Assembly (NCBI GenBank): GCA_944322585.1
Contig: CALUPB010000025.1
Coordinates: forward strand, 1-36,568
Direction of reading: 5' to 3'
DNA length: 36,568 nucleotides
Origin: an uncultured Bacteroidales bacterium
Lineage (GTDB): Bacteria; Bacteroidota; Bacteroidia; Bacteroidales; UBA932
The notes under the pieces are model-generated. The model worked only from the letters and a program-made list of their open reading frames with translations, was not told the DNA's origin and made no database searches. Within the stretch, counting starts at the first letter, position 1, and every line of letters starts with the position of its first letter. Shown piece after piece: positions 7,823-16,692 of this stretch. The translations under genes and the position numbers were made by a program.

Positions 7823-9259
7823 ATGTCGGGGAAAAACATATCACGCAGAGACTTTCTGCAGAGAGCCGCAGTTCTCGGAGGAGCTGCTATGATGCCGTCG
7901 GTAGCGATGGGGTTCGACAGGAAATCCGTACCTTCACCGCGCAAGGTCGGTGCAAACGATAAGGTGGATGTAGCCCTTATCGGTATCGGGAACAGAGGGA
8001 ATGAAGTGGCCAAGCAGTTCAAGGCTACCGGGCTTTGCAATGTCGTGGCACTGTGCGATGTGGACATGGGGTCCAAGCAGACGCAGGAGATAGAGTCCAT
8101 GTTTCCGGGAGTGCCGAAATACCATGATTTCAGGAAACTTTTCGATGATATGGCGCGTAAGATAGATGCCGTAGTTGTCGTTACTCCTGACCATAGTCAT
8201 TTCCCTATCTGTATGGCAGCCATGAGGGAGGGCATCCACGTGTACGTGGAGAAGCCTCTTGCCCGTACTTTCAATGAGTGCGAACTCCTGATGCAGGCCG
8301 AGAAAAAGTACGGAGTCGTGACCCAGATGGGCAACCAGGGGCATTCGGAGGCGAACTATTTCCAGTTCAAGGCCTGGAAGGAAGCCGGAATAATAAAGGA
8401 TGTCACTGCCATTACGGCCCATATGAACTATCCGCGCCGCTGGCACAGTTGGGATCCTGCCGCCAGGTCCTATCCGAAACCTGCTCCCGTCCCTCCGACA
8501 CTCGACTGGGATACATGGCTCGGAACAGCGCACGAGCATGACTATTGCCCGGATTTCCACAACGGACAGTGGAGGTGCTGGTACGAATTCGGTATGGGAG
8601 TGCTCGGCGACTGGGGCGCGCATATAATTGATACGGTGCATGAATTCCTCGATCTCGGACTTCCGGTTGAAGTGAACCCTCTGTATCTCGAGGGGCATAA
8701 TCCGTTCTTCTATCCGATGTCGTCCACTATCCTTTTCCGATTTCCCGAGAGGAAAGGAATGCCGGCGCTTGACATAACATGGTACGACGGAGTAGACAAT
8801 ATCCCGGCAGTGCCGGAAGGATATGGCGTTTCGGAACTCGACCCTAATATCCCGCTGGTCGACGGCGAGAAGATCCGGCCGCTTTCTCTGAATCCCGGCA
8901 AGGAAATCTATTCCAAGGAACTCACATTCAAGGGCGGTTCTCATGGCAGTACACTGTCCATTATCCCTGATGAAAAGGCGGCGGAGATGAAGGACCGTCT
9001 TCCTGACGTTCCGGAAAGTCCGTCGAATCACTATGCCAACTTCCTGCTCTCGGTAATGGGCAAGGAAAAGCCGCGCTCTCCGTTCTCTGTAGCGGCTCCT
9101 TTATGTCAGGTGTTCTGTCTTGGCGTTATCAGCCAGTGGACCGGACAGAAAATCATTTTCGACAGGGAGACCAGACAGATTACGAACAATCCTCTTGCCA
9201 ACCAGCTTCTGTGGGGAACCATGCCGCGTGAGGGCTGGGAGGATTTCTACAGGCTATAA
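7823..9259 (+). CDS. Tat-exported Gfo/Idh/MocA family oxidoreductase
   Basis: A 478-residue NAD(P)-dependent oxidoreductase. The N terminus has a twin-arginine signal (SRRDFLQ, residues 7-13, then a short hydrophobic run), as is typical of Bacteroidetes periplasmic members that fold with bound cofactor. The Rossmann start is VALIGIGNRG (50-59). VVVTPDHSHF and the EKPLA motif with its conserved lysine follow, then the C-terminal substrate domain (WYDGVDNIPAVP, GSHGS). It is likely to oxidise the C3 hydroxyl of a glycoside so that the adjacent DUF1080 protein can cleave the product. The pair reads as one operon, with no promoter visible in the 56-base gap. Confidence 0.9.
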   Translation: MSGKNISRRDFLQRAAVLGGAAMMPSVAMGFDRKSVPSPRKVGANDKVDVALIGIGNRGNEVAKQFKATGLCNVVALCDVDMGSKQTQEIESMFPGVPKYHDFRKLFDDMARKIDAVVVVTPDHSHFPICMAAMREGIHVYVEKPLARTFNECELLMQAEKKYGVVTQMGNQGHSEANYFQFKAWKEAGIIKDVTAITAHMNYPRRWHSWDPAARSYPKPAPVPPTLDWDTWLGTAHEHDYCPDFHNGQWRCWYEFGMGVLGDWGAHIIDTVHEFLDLGLPVEVNPLYLEGHNPFFYPMSSTILFRFPERKGMPALDITWYDGVDNIPAVPEGYGVSELDPNIPLVDGEKIRPLSLNPGKEIYSKELTFKGGSHGSTLSIIPDEKAAEMKDRLPDVPESPSNHYANFLLSVMGKEKPRSPFSVAAPLCQVFCLGVISQWTGQKIIFDRETRQITNNPLANQLLWGTMPREGWEDFYRL

Positions 9260-9275
9260 GGAAAACAGTATAGCC

Positions 9276-9306
9276 CTTGATTATATCCGGGGATTTATTA
9301 ACTTTG
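9276..9306 (+). promoter_or_regulatory. Promoter of the agmatine/putrescine genes (CTTG, N19, TAACTTTG)
   Basis: CTTG at 9276-9279, 19 bases, then TAACTTTG at 9299-9306: a full Bacteroidetes-type match. The transcript would start near 9313 and carry a leader of about 60 bases with a stable hairpin. Confidence 0.75.
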
Positions 9307-9321
9307 CATGATAGTGGGACG

Positions 9322-9350
9322 GGGCTGTTCTGATTCCGGTCAGACGGCCC
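9322..9350 (+). promoter_or_regulatory. 5' leader hairpin before agmatine deiminase
   Basis: GGGCTGT (9322-9328) plus CTGA (9330-9333) pair with TCAG (9340-9343) plus ACGGCCC (9344-9350). That makes an 11-pair stem with one bulged T and a TTCCGG loop, 25 bases before the ATG. There is no U-run, so it is not a simple terminator. It could stabilise the mRNA or modulate translation; no known riboswitch class is recognised. Confidence 0.5.
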
Positions 9351-9374
9351 TGCCTATATATTCAGGTAAAGATT

Positions 9375-10418
9375 ATGAGACTTCCTGCGGAATGGGAAAG
9401 ACAGAGCGGTGTCCAGCTTACATGGCCTCACCGCGACACGGAATGGTATCAGCTTGACAGGGTGCTTGAATGTTATGTGGACATTGCCGCCTGCATTACA
9501 AGGTTCGAGCCCCTTCTTGTCGTGTGCAGGGATATCGCTGAGGCAAAGGATGATATCGCAAGGATAGGCAGGTCAAAAGGCAAGCCGCTTGACCTTGGGA
9601 GAGTGACTTTCTGTCAGGCTCCGTTGAATGATACATGGGCACGGGACCATGGCGGTATAGCCGTATATGGCGACAACGGGGAGAAATACCTTTACGATTT
9701 CGTGTTCAACGGGTGGGGATTGAAGTTCGCGTCCGATCTTGACAATCAGCTGACGAAAAATATATTTGCACAGAGTGTGTTCGAGGACGATGTCATGGGG
9801 GTGGATATGCGGCCGTTTGTCCTTGAAGGCGGCAGTATCGACACTGACGGATGCGGAACACTGCTGACTACAACTGAATGTCTTACAAGTGTAAACAGGA
9901 ATGAATACCTGACGAAAGAGGAGATTGAAAGTGAACTGAAGAGCGCATTCGGACTTGAAAGGGTACTCTGGCTCGACCACGGAGGAATTATAGGGGATGA
10001 TACGGACGGACATGTGGATACGCTTGCAAGATTCTGCAGCCCTGACACTATAGCATATGTGCAGTGTACAGATCCCGGAGATCCTCATTATGACTGTCTC
10101 GGCAGGATGGAAGACCAGTTGCGTACATTCAGGACGATGGATGGAAAACGGTACAATCTCGTCCCGCTTCCTCTTCCGGATGCCATCTATCTGGATGATT
10201 ACAGATTGCCTGCATCATATGCCAATTTCTTGATAGTCAATGGCGGCGTACTTTTACCCGGTTCGGGATCCGTAAAGGATGAAGTGGCGCGGGAGAGGCT
10301 TCAGGAGGTTTTCCCCGACAGGGAGGTCGTCGTTGTGGACTGCAAGGCGCTGCTTTCGGGCCATGGCTCGCTGCACTGTGTGACGATGCAGTTCCCTGAA
10401 GGCTGGCTCCGCCGGTAA
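9375..10418 (+). CDS. aguA: Agmatine deiminase
   Basis: A 347-residue enzyme of the peptidyl-arginine-deiminase-like (guanidino-group modifying) superfamily. It hydrolyses agmatine to N-carbamoylputrescine and ammonia. Family signatures are visible: PAEWERQSGVQLTWPH at the N terminus, WARDHGG near residue 90, FNGWGLK, LEGGSID, LDHGG.IGDDTDGHVDTLARF, and the C-terminal GHGSLHCVTMQ with the nucleophile Cys335. Length is standard. It is followed 45 bases later by N-carbamoylputrescine amidase, so the two-step agmatine-to-putrescine route is complete here. No agmatine/putrescine antiporter or kinase gene is present, which favours polyamine biosynthesis over energy-yielding catabolism. Confidence 0.96.
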   Translation: MRLPAEWERQSGVQLTWPHRDTEWYQLDRVLECYVDIAACITRFEPLLVVCRDIAEAKDDIARIGRSKGKPLDLGRVTFCQAPLNDTWARDHGGIAVYGDNGEKYLYDFVFNGWGLKFASDLDNQLTKNIFAQSVFEDDVMGVDMRPFVLEGGSIDTDGCGTLLTTTECLTSVNRNEYLTKEEIESELKSAFGLERVLWLDHGGIIGDDTDGHVDTLARFCSPDTIAYVQCTDPGDPHYDCLGRMEDQLRTFRTMDGKRYNLVPLPLPDAIYLDDYRLPASYANFLIVNGGVLLPGSGSVKDEVARERLQEVFPDREVVVVDCKALLSGHGSLHCVTMQFPEGWLRR

Positions 10419-10463
10419 TAAGACCTTGGTCTGATTGATGACATTGATAAACTGACATTGAAT

Positions 10464-11348
10464 ATGAACGTGTTGAAAGTCGGAATGGTCCAGCAGTCAT
10501 GTTCTGATGACATAGCTGCCAATATAGAAAAACTGAAAGGCAACATACGCGGATGCGCAGCCATGGGGGCACAGCTCGTGGTACTGCAGGAGCTCCATAA
10601 TTCCGTATATTTCTGCAAGTGCGAGGATGCGTCCCTCTGCGACCTCGCCGAGCCGATCCCGGGTCCTTCCACCGAAACATTCGGGGCTCTGGCCAGGGAG
10701 TTGGGCGTAGTTCTGGTGCTTTCCCTCTTCGAACGCAGGGCTGCCGGCATATATCACAATACGGCCGTAGTCATAGAGAAAGACGGCACGATTGCGGGGA
10801 AATACCGTAAGATGCATATTCCGGATGATCCATGCTATTACGAAAAATTCTATTTCACTCCGGGTGATCTCGGATTCCGTCCGATACATACGTCCGTAGG
10901 AGAGCTTGGCGTAATGGTATGCTGGGATCAGTGGTATCCCGAGGCAGCAAGGCTTATGGCCCTGAACGGTGCACAGATACTTGTCTATCCTACGGCTATA
11001 GGAGGGGTTGCTACTGATTCTCCGGCTGAACAGGCTTTGCAGTGCGATGCGTGGCGTCTCGTGCAGAGAGGGCATGCCGTGGCTAACGGCCTGCCGGTTG
11101 TAACGGTGAACAGGACAGGTCATGAGAAGGATCCTTCCGGCAATACACCCGGTATCGACTTCTGGGGATATTCATTCGCCGCAGGACCCCAGGGCGAGAT
11201 CTTGTCCGTGTTCGACGACGATGAGGAAGGCGGTAAGGTAGTGGATATAGACCTTGACAGGACCGAATATGTCCGCCGCGGGTGGCCGTTCTTCAGGGAC
11301 CGCCGCATCGATGCCTACGGCGGCATCCTGAACCGTTACGGTAAATGA
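10464..11348 (+). CDS. aguB: N-carbamoylputrescine amidase
   Basis: A 294-residue nitrilase-superfamily amidohydrolase that converts N-carbamoylputrescine to putrescine, CO2 and ammonia. The catalytic triad is readable: Glu43 in VVLQELHN, Lys116 in KYRKMHIP, and Cys153 in MVCWDQWYPE. WDQWYPEAARLMAL and the DSPAEQALQCDAW region are characteristic of AguB. I use the ATG at 10464; an upstream TTG two codons earlier is also in frame but less likely. It directly follows aguA and precedes purT by 16 bases, so all three are likely co-transcribed. Confidence 0.95.
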   Translation: MNVLKVGMVQQSCSDDIAANIEKLKGNIRGCAAMGAQLVVLQELHNSVYFCKCEDASLCDLAEPIPGPSTETFGALARELGVVLVLSLFERRAAGIYHNTAVVIEKDGTIAGKYRKMHIPDDPCYYEKFYFTPGDLGFRPIHTSVGELGVMVCWDQWYPEAARLMALNGAQILVYPTAIGGVATDSPAEQALQCDAWRLVQRGHAVANGLPVVTVNRTGHEKDPSGNTPGIDFWGYSFAAGPQGEILSVFDDDEEGGKVVDIDLDRTEYVRRGWPFFRDRRIDAYGGILNRYGK

Positions 11349-11364
11349 ATTCAATATATAGATT

Positions 11365-12549
11365 ATGTCATCGATAGGCACTACTTTCACGAAGTACGGG
11401 AAAAAGGCCCTCCTCTGCGGTTCGGGGGAGCTCGGCAAGGAAGTCGCAATTGAACTCGAACGTTATGGCGTTCAGGTCGTTGCAGTAGACAAATATGAAA
11501 ATGCTCCGGCAATGCATGTGGCCAATTCTTCGCATGTGATTCCTATGCTGGACGGCAAGGCGTTGCGGGAAGTGATCGAGCAGGAGAAGCCTGATCTGAT
11601 CATACCTGAGATTGAAGCTATCGCGACCGACGAACTTGTCGCTCTGGAGAAGGAGGGGTACAGGGTCATCCCGACTGCCGGTGCGGCACGCCTGACCATG
11701 AACCGGGAAGGTATCCGCCGCCTTGCTGCGGAAACTCTCGGCCTGCCTACTTCAAGATACATGTTTGCCTCCACAAGGGAGGAATTCGACAATGCTGTAG
11801 GGGAGATAGGAATTCCATGTGTAGTGAAGCCTGTCATGAGTTCTTCGGGACACGGTCAGAGTGTAATCAGAAGCGTGGCCGACATTGATACTGCCTGGCA
11901 GGTTTCCCAGGAAGGAGGACGGGCCGGCAGCGGCAAGGTCATAGTGGAAGGTTTTGTCGATTTCGATTATGAGATCACTCTCCTTACTGTGCGCCATTGT
12001 GCAGGCACTACTTTCCTGAAGCCTGTCGGTCATCATCAGGTGGACGGCGATTACCGCGAGTCGTGGCAGCCGCAGGCAATGTCACCGGAGGCTGTTCGCA
12101 AGGCAGAGCACATTGCAAAGGAAGTCACGGATGCTCTCGGGGGCTACGGGATTTTCGGAGTGGAACTTTTCGTGAAAGGCGATGATGTGATTTTCAGCGA
12201 AGTGTCACCGCGTCCTCATGATACAGGAATGGTCACGATGGCATCGCAGGATCTGTCCGAATTCGCACTTCATGCAAGGGCTGTGCTCGGTCTTCCTGTT
12301 CCGGAGGTCAAATTCTACGGTCCGGCTGCATCCAAGGCCATAGTGGTGGAAGGCGATACGCGTGAATATGAATTCTGCAATCTGGAGAAAGTCCTGGAAG
12401 AGCCGGGAGTATATATGAGAATTTTCGGCAAGCCGGAGATAAAGGGACACCGCCGTCTCGGAGTACTTCTTGCCACTGCGCCTACGGTGGAGGAGGCGCT
12501 GGCAAAAGTGGAGAGGGCATATGCCAGACTGACGGTGAAAGTATACTGA
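11365..12549 (+). CDS. purT: Formate-dependent phosphoribosylglycinamide formyltransferase (GAR transformylase 2)
   Basis: A 394-residue ATP-grasp enzyme. It makes formylglycinamide ribonucleotide from GAR, formate and ATP, bypassing the folate-dependent PurN in purine synthesis. Diagnostic features are the N-terminal [15 protein letters not shown] nucleotide-fold motif, [11 protein letters not shown], the ATP-grasp core ([15 protein letters not shown], residues ~150-165) and [17 protein letters not shown]. Length matches the family. It lies 16 bases after aguB and ends 33 bases from the convergent HAD gene. Linkage with polyamine genes may simply be transcriptional convenience. Confidence 0.96.
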   Translation: MSSIGTTFTKYGKKALLCGSGELGKEVAIELERYGVQVVAVDKYENAPAMHVANSSHVIPMLDGKALREVIEQEKPDLIIPEIEAIATDELVALEKEGYRVIPTAGAARLTMNREGIRRLAAETLGLPTSRYMFASTREEFDNAVGEIGIPCVVKPVMSSSGHGQSVIRSVADIDTAWQVSQEGGRAGSGKVIVEGFVDFDYEITLLTVRHCAGTTFLKPVGHHQVDGDYRESWQPQAMSPEAVRKAEHIAKEVTDALGGYGIFGVELFVKGDDVIFSEVSPRPHDTGMVTMASQDLSEFALHARAVLGLPVPEVKFYGPAASKAIVVEGDTREYEFCNLEKVLEEPGVYMRIFGKPEIKGHRRLGVLLATAPTVEEALAKVERAYARLTVKVY

Positions 12550-12582
12550 TGATGCCGCGCATGTCTGCGTGAAAGACTGCCG

Positions 12583-13422
12583 CTATTCCTGCAGGTTCAG
12601 CATTTTCATGTTGTGTTCGGCCTTTATACGGTCGATGATGGCACAGACGACCTTGAAAGTACGGCTGTCGGCAGTATATACGGCAGGGGTGATGAAATTG
12701 ACACGCCCCTGCCGTAACAGTTTCCCGGCCGTGGAGCGTTTTCCCGCATTCGCCGGATTATAGACTGCGATGGAATTGCCTCCGAACATCTTCACTATTT
12801 TCATGCACGGGACATCGGTCTCTCCGTCCCCGAAATAGATCATGTTCGGGAACGGTATCCTCTTGTTTTCCTCGAGCTGGCTCTCGTTTACCCTCTTGTT
12901 GTCGCGTATGCTGAGTATCCCCTTGTTTATCTTGAATATGAACTGCGTCTTGGCCGTATAGTCTACAGCCACGCCCGGCCATACGGCTTCCCCTGCATCG
13001 TTGTACAGGAAAGAGCAGGCGAATATACGCTTGAATTCATGCGCTATGGGTGTACCTTCGACAATTTCCGCCAGCCCGGAGGAATTGATGTAATGCTCTA
13101 TAGTCACCCCGTGTTCCCGTCCGTACCTGTTGACAAGCCCGAACCATTCCTTCACACCGTCGAACAGTTCGATGTCCTTGCCGAAACGCTGGAAATCTTC
13201 TCTGCGCAGCTTGATGTCGCGACGTCGTGCTTCATCGAACATCAGTTTCATGTAACTCAGTATGTTGCTCGCATCCTGCCCTTTTGCGATTTCGTCGCTC
13301 ATCCTCCAGAATTCATCGGGGCTTTTGCCGATAGCCTGGATAAAACCGAACTCCTGCATATTCCCGGGGGACAGAGTCCCGTCGAAATCATATATAAGTG
13401 CAACTATGGGCTTTTTCCTCAT
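12583..13422 (-). CDS. HAD superfamily hydrolase
   Basis: A 279-residue haloacid-dehalogenase-type phosphatase. Motif I is DFDGTL (Asp12 nucleophile, Asp14), motif II is INSSG near residue 113, and the C-terminal motif IV is FGDGETDVPCMK. A helical cap lies between motifs I and II (residues ~20-105). The substrate is unknown. Many Bacteroidetes carry this gene as a stand-alone, poorly annotated phosphatase. It is divergent from the acyl-CoA synthetase gene; the two starts are 84 bases apart and each has its own TATATTTG box. Confidence 0.85.
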   Translation of the reverse strand: MRKKPIVALIYDFDGTLSPGNMQEFGFIQAIGKSPDEFWRMSDEIAKGQDASNILSYMKLMFDEARRRDIKLRREDFQRFGKDIELFDGVKEWFGLVNRYGREHGVTIEHYINSSGLAEIVEGTPIAHEFKRIFACSFLYNDAGEAVWPGVAVDYTAKTQFIFKINKGILSIRDNKRVNESQLEENKRIPFPNMIYFGDGETDVPCMKIVKMFGGNSIAVYNPANAGKRSTAGKLLRQGRVNFITPAVYTADSRTFKVVCAIIDRIKAEHNMKMLNLQE

Positions 13423-13448
13423 GGCCGGTAATTTTTATGTAATTCTTA

Positions 13449-13456
13449 CAAATATA
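13449..13456 (-). promoter_or_regulatory. -7 box TATATTTG for the HAD hydrolase gene
   Basis: A TAnnTTTG match on the minus strand, 26 bases before the start at 13422. No -33 TTTG at standard spacing is visible. Confidence 0.4.
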
Positions 13457-13471
13457 GTGAAATATTTTGGC

Positions 13472-13479
13472 TATATTTG
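13472..13479 (+). promoter_or_regulatory. -7 box TATATTTG for the acyl-CoA synthetase gene
   Basis: A TAnnTTTG match on the plus strand, 27 bases before the ATG at 13507. It is divergently arranged with the HAD gene box, 15 bases apart. The -33 element is weak. Confidence 0.4.
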
Positions 13480-13506
13480 ACTTTGTTACATATACAATTT
13501 TCTATT

Positions 13507-15150
13507 ATGGAACATTATTTCAAGAAATTGCAGGAGGCAATGCGCAAGAACTGGAACAGGCCTGCATTGTGCAACTGGCAGGGAGAGGAATTCACATTCG
13601 GGGAGCTTGCTACGAGAATCGAGCGTTTTCATATCGTATTCGGTGCGGCAGGCATTTCGAAGGGAGACAAGATCGCCCTATGCGCCAGGAATTCTGCCAG
13701 ATGGGGAGTCTCATTTCTCGCAATAACGACTTATGAGGCTGTCGTGGTGCCGATTCTTGCGGATTTTCATCCGGACAGTGTCAATTCTCTCGTCGACCAT
13801 TCGGACAGCAGGATGCTCTTTGTTGACAATGATATATGGAAAAAGCTTGATATCAATAAGATGCCTCATGTGAAGACAGTGGTGTCCGTCAATGATTTTT
13901 CTGTCCTGTACACTTCGGACACGAAGACGGAGAAGGCTCTGGAGGATCTGCCTGCCGTTTTTGCGGAGAAATTTCCTGACGGCGTGAGACCGGAGGATGT
14001 GGACTATCCTACGGACAATGACAAGGATCTTGCCATAATAAACTATACTTCAGGTACTACCAGTGCACCGAAAGGTGTCATGCTACGTTACGAGTGCCTT
14101 TCTTCGAATGTGCAGTTCGGACAGGACAATATCCCGTCGGACAGTTCTGACAGGATTGTCTCCATGCTTCCTTTGGCCCATATGTACGGCATGATGTTCG
14201 AATTCCTGTATCCGTTGTGCGGAGGTTCGTCAATCTGTTTTCTCGGGAAGACACCGACTCCTGCCCTGCTTCTCGGTGCCATGAAGGAAGTGCGTCCGTA
14301 TCTTGTGGTGACCGTCCCGTTGGTCATGGAGAAGATTTTCAAGAGTGCGGTGCAGCCTGACCTCAACAAGCCGGCCATGAAAGTCCTGACAGCGATACCG
14401 GGCGTCAACCGGATAATATTCAAGGCTATCCGTAAAAAACTTCTCACTGCCTTCGGCGGGAATGTGAGGATGATAATTATGGGCGGGGCGGCCCTGAATC
14501 CTGAAGTGGAAACCTGGTTCAGGAAATTCCGTCTCCCGTTTACTGTAGGATACGGTATGACGGAGGCTGCACCGTTGCTCGCATATGAGAAAGCCTCTGA
14601 ATTCGTCCCGAGATCATGCGGCAAGGCAATCGACAGGGAAGAAGTCAGGATAGATTCCGAAGATCCGCAGCATGTCGCAGGCGAAATACAGGCGAGGGGA
14701 GTGAATATCATGAGCGGATATTACCGTAACGAGGAAGCCACTAAGGCGGCCTTTACGGAAGACGGCTGGATGAACACGGGAGATCTCGGAGTGATGGATG
14801 CTGACGGCAATATTTTCATCAGGGGCCGGAGCAAGAATATGATCCTGTCTTCCAACGGCCAGAATATCTATCCGGAGGAGATCGAAGCCGTTGTCAACAA
14901 TTGTCCGTATGTCGTGGAATCCGTCGTGGTTGACCGTGGGGCCAAATTGGTCGCGCTTGTATATCTTGACAGGGACAGGATGCGGGCGGACGGGATACCG
15001 GATGACGGCCTTCAGGATATGATGGACGGGATGATGAAGACGGTGAACAGATCCATGCCTGCATACAGCAAGCTCGCAAAGGTCGAAGTGATGCCGGAAC
15101 CTTTCGAGAAGACCCCTAAGATGAGTATCAAGAGATTCCTTTACAGTTGA
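13507..15150 (+). CDS. AMP-dependent acyl-CoA synthetase (long-chain fatty acid--CoA ligase type)
   Basis: A 547-residue member of the ANL adenylating-enzyme family. The P-loop-like motif is YTSGTTSAPKGVM (180-192). Further signatures are YGMTEAAPL (adenine/carboxylate pocket), WMNTGDLGVMDADGNIFIRGR (ribose-binding Asp and hinge Arg) and a C-terminal lysine in KTPKMSIKRF. It activates a carboxylic acid, most likely a fatty acid, to its CoA thioester in two steps via acyl-AMP. I chose the ATG at 13507 rather than the in-frame ATG at 13477 because the promoter-like TATATTTG covers 13472-13479 and the N terminus then matches the family. Chain-length specificity cannot be read. Confidence 0.92.
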   Translation: MEHYFKKLQEAMRKNWNRPALCNWQGEEFTFGELATRIERFHIVFGAAGISKGDKIALCARNSARWGVSFLAITTYEAVVVPILADFHPDSVNSLVDHSDSRMLFVDNDIWKKLDINKMPHVKTVVSVNDFSVLYTSDTKTEKALEDLPAVFAEKFPDGVRPEDVDYPTDNDKDLAIINYTSGTTSAPKGVMLRYECLSSNVQFGQDNIPSDSSDRIVSMLPLAHMYGMMFEFLYPLCGGSSICFLGKTPTPALLLGAMKEVRPYLVVTVPLVMEKIFKSAVQPDLNKPAMKVLTAIPGVNRIIFKAIRKKLLTAFGGNVRMIIMGGAALNPEVETWFRKFRLPFTVGYGMTEAAPLLAYEKASEFVPRSCGKAIDREEVRIDSEDPQHVAGEIQARGVNIMSGYYRNEEATKAAFTEDGWMNTGDLGVMDADGNIFIRGRSKNMILSSNGQNIYPEEIEAVVNNCPYVVESVVVDRGAKLVALVYLDRDRMRADGIPDDGLQDMMDGMMKTVNRSMPAYSKLAKVEVMPEPFEKTPKMSIKRFLYS

Positions 15151-15295
15151 GGCAGAGGGCCCTTCACGACGTTCACGAGGTCACGGGATGCCACGTCTTC
15201 CGGTAATGTTGCAACTATCGGAAGGCTTTCTGCATCTATTTCAGCGGCCGGATATAAATCCGTACTGACCGTATCCGGTTTCTGGAATAGAGTTT

Positions 15296-15931
15296 ATGAG
15301 AAGAATTGTATTGATATTGTTTGTGTTTCTCTTTTCTGTGCCGTCTTTTGCAAAGGACAGGGAAGAAAGGCCTCCGTATGATCTCAAACGTCATGAATTC
15401 GCCGTGAGCGGGGCAGTGTATCCGGGCCGCTATGCTTTCGGATATGATTTCGATTTCATTCCGGGAAAGATGTATTCCCATTACTATTCTTCGGTGGCAG
15501 CCCGGTACCGGGATGCAGAGATCTATAATAAGGAGAGAGTCACCAATACATGGACTCTGTCCTATACCTATAATTTCACCCGGGTGTTTTCTTTGGCTGC
15601 AAGTGTCAGTTACGAGGGGGCCTGGAATGAATATTACAGCAGGAAAGATGATTCCAAAGTCAGCATGACGGAGTGCCACTATCTGACACCGATGCTTACC
15701 GCGAGGTTCAGCTGGCTGAACCGGAAACTTGTCAGGCTTTATTCTTCCGTCGGAGCCGGACTGGCGGTTTCTCTCATGGATGTCAGTTATAGAGAGTATC
15801 CGGAAACGTATTTGTCATTGCAGGTAACGCCCGTGGGCATATCCGTCGGCAAGAAACTCTTCGGATTTTTCGAACTCGGTGTCGGTACAATATACGTGGG
15901 CGGATGTTTCGGACTTGGATATAGATTTTGA
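15296..15931 (+). CDS. Putative outer membrane beta-barrel protein, module copy 1
   Basis: A 211-residue protein with a signal peptide (about residues 1-19, ending SFA). Alternating-residue beta strands end in the C-terminal aromatic GLGYRF, typical of outer membrane barrels. Its last ~80 residues are clearly related to the protein at 16689-17366 (shared pattern TARFSWLNR, KLVRLYSSVGAGL, QVTPVGISVGKKLFGFFELGVGT). It is followed at once by a lipoprotein gene. The arrangement barrel-lipoprotein-barrel-lipoprotein points to a duplicated two-gene envelope module of unknown function. No promoter is recognised in the 145 bases upstream, which hold only a weak CTTCCG/CGGAAG hairpin. Confidence 0.75.
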   Translation: MRRIVLILFVFLFSVPSFAKDREERPPYDLKRHEFAVSGAVYPGRYAFGYDFDFIPGKMYSHYYSSVAARYRDAEIYNKERVTNTWTLSYTYNFTRVFSLAASVSYEGAWNEYYSRKDDSKVSMTECHYLTPMLTARFSWLNRKLVRLYSSVGAGLAVSLMDVSYREYPETYLSLQVTPVGISVGKKLFGFFELGVGTIYVGGCFGLGYRF

Positions 15932-15936
15932 CCGGT

Positions 15937-16692
15937 ATGAAGCGACTGTTATATATTATATTGGCGGTGCTGTCAGGTGTGGCCTTCAGCGGCTGCGTAA
16001 TGTACAGCGACAAGGATGAGGCTGAGAATCCGCAGCTTGATGTGAATGACCTCATATATCTGGATTGTGTCGAGCCCGTGTTCAGGGTGGCGGAACTTAC
16101 TGATTTCTTCGACCGGTATCAGTCTGTCCGGGAGGACAGGGAGGCGTCGGAGGCTCTCGGGCTGGAATATTTCGGAGACAGTTTTGATCCGTCAGAGCTC
16201 TTTTATGAGGAATTTACCGCAAGACCCTACTGGGGAAAGGTCATTCTTTCTGATAATCAGGGTGAATATGTCGTCTATCCGGCCGGGAACAGGTGGAACG
16301 ACATGTACACTGACTATAATGTGCAGGTGCTCGGGAGCAGGCGGTACCGGATTGTGTGCGACTCGGCCGATGATGACAGCAGAGTGTACTGGAAGTCGGT
16401 GGCGACCGATGCCACTGTATATTATGATGCGGACGACATCATGCATGTGGAAATTCTCGACATTGTATACACGGAAGATATCGAAGGGGAAAGCGTTACC
16501 GTGGAGGTGACTTCTGATGACGGGAGCCTGGCCATACCGCTGTGCAGCCGTGGGGAGTACAGTGTCTATCCCGGGAGCGGGATCATGCAGTTCTCCATTT
16601 CCGGGGATGTGTCCGATGTCTTTTCCGTGCGATATCATGATGACGTATTTGAAATAATCAGCGGTTCAAATTCTGAAATACTGGATAAATGA
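15937..16692 (+). CDS. Putative lipoprotein, module copy 1
   Basis: A 251-residue protein with a lipoprotein signal: basic start, hydrophobic core and lipobox FSGC with Cys20. It is followed by acidic residues, as in Bacteroidetes lipoproteins exported to the cell surface. The mature part is acidic, beta-rich and of no recognised family. I chose the ATG at 15937, 5 bases after the barrel gene stop; an in-frame TTG overlaps that stop. The stop overlaps the next gene's ATG by 4 bases (ATGA), so translation of barrel copy 2 is probably coupled. Confidence 0.7.
   Translation: MKRLLYIILAVLSGVAFSGCVMYSDKDEAENPQLDVNDLIYLDCVEPVFRVAELTDFFDRYQSVREDREASEALGLEYFGDSFDPSELFYEEFTARPYWGKVILSDNQGEYVVYPAGNRWNDMYTDYNVQVLGSRRYRIVCDSADDDSRVYWKSVATDATVYYDADDIMHVEILDIVYTEDIEGESVTVEVTSDDGSLAIPLCSRGEYSVYPGSGIMQFSISGDVSDVFSVRYHDDVFEIISGSNSEILDK

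Noticed and set aside
7934-9031. Long minus-strand frame of about 365 codons
   Set aside because: Antisense to the Gfo/Idh/MocA gene and without any recognisable domain.
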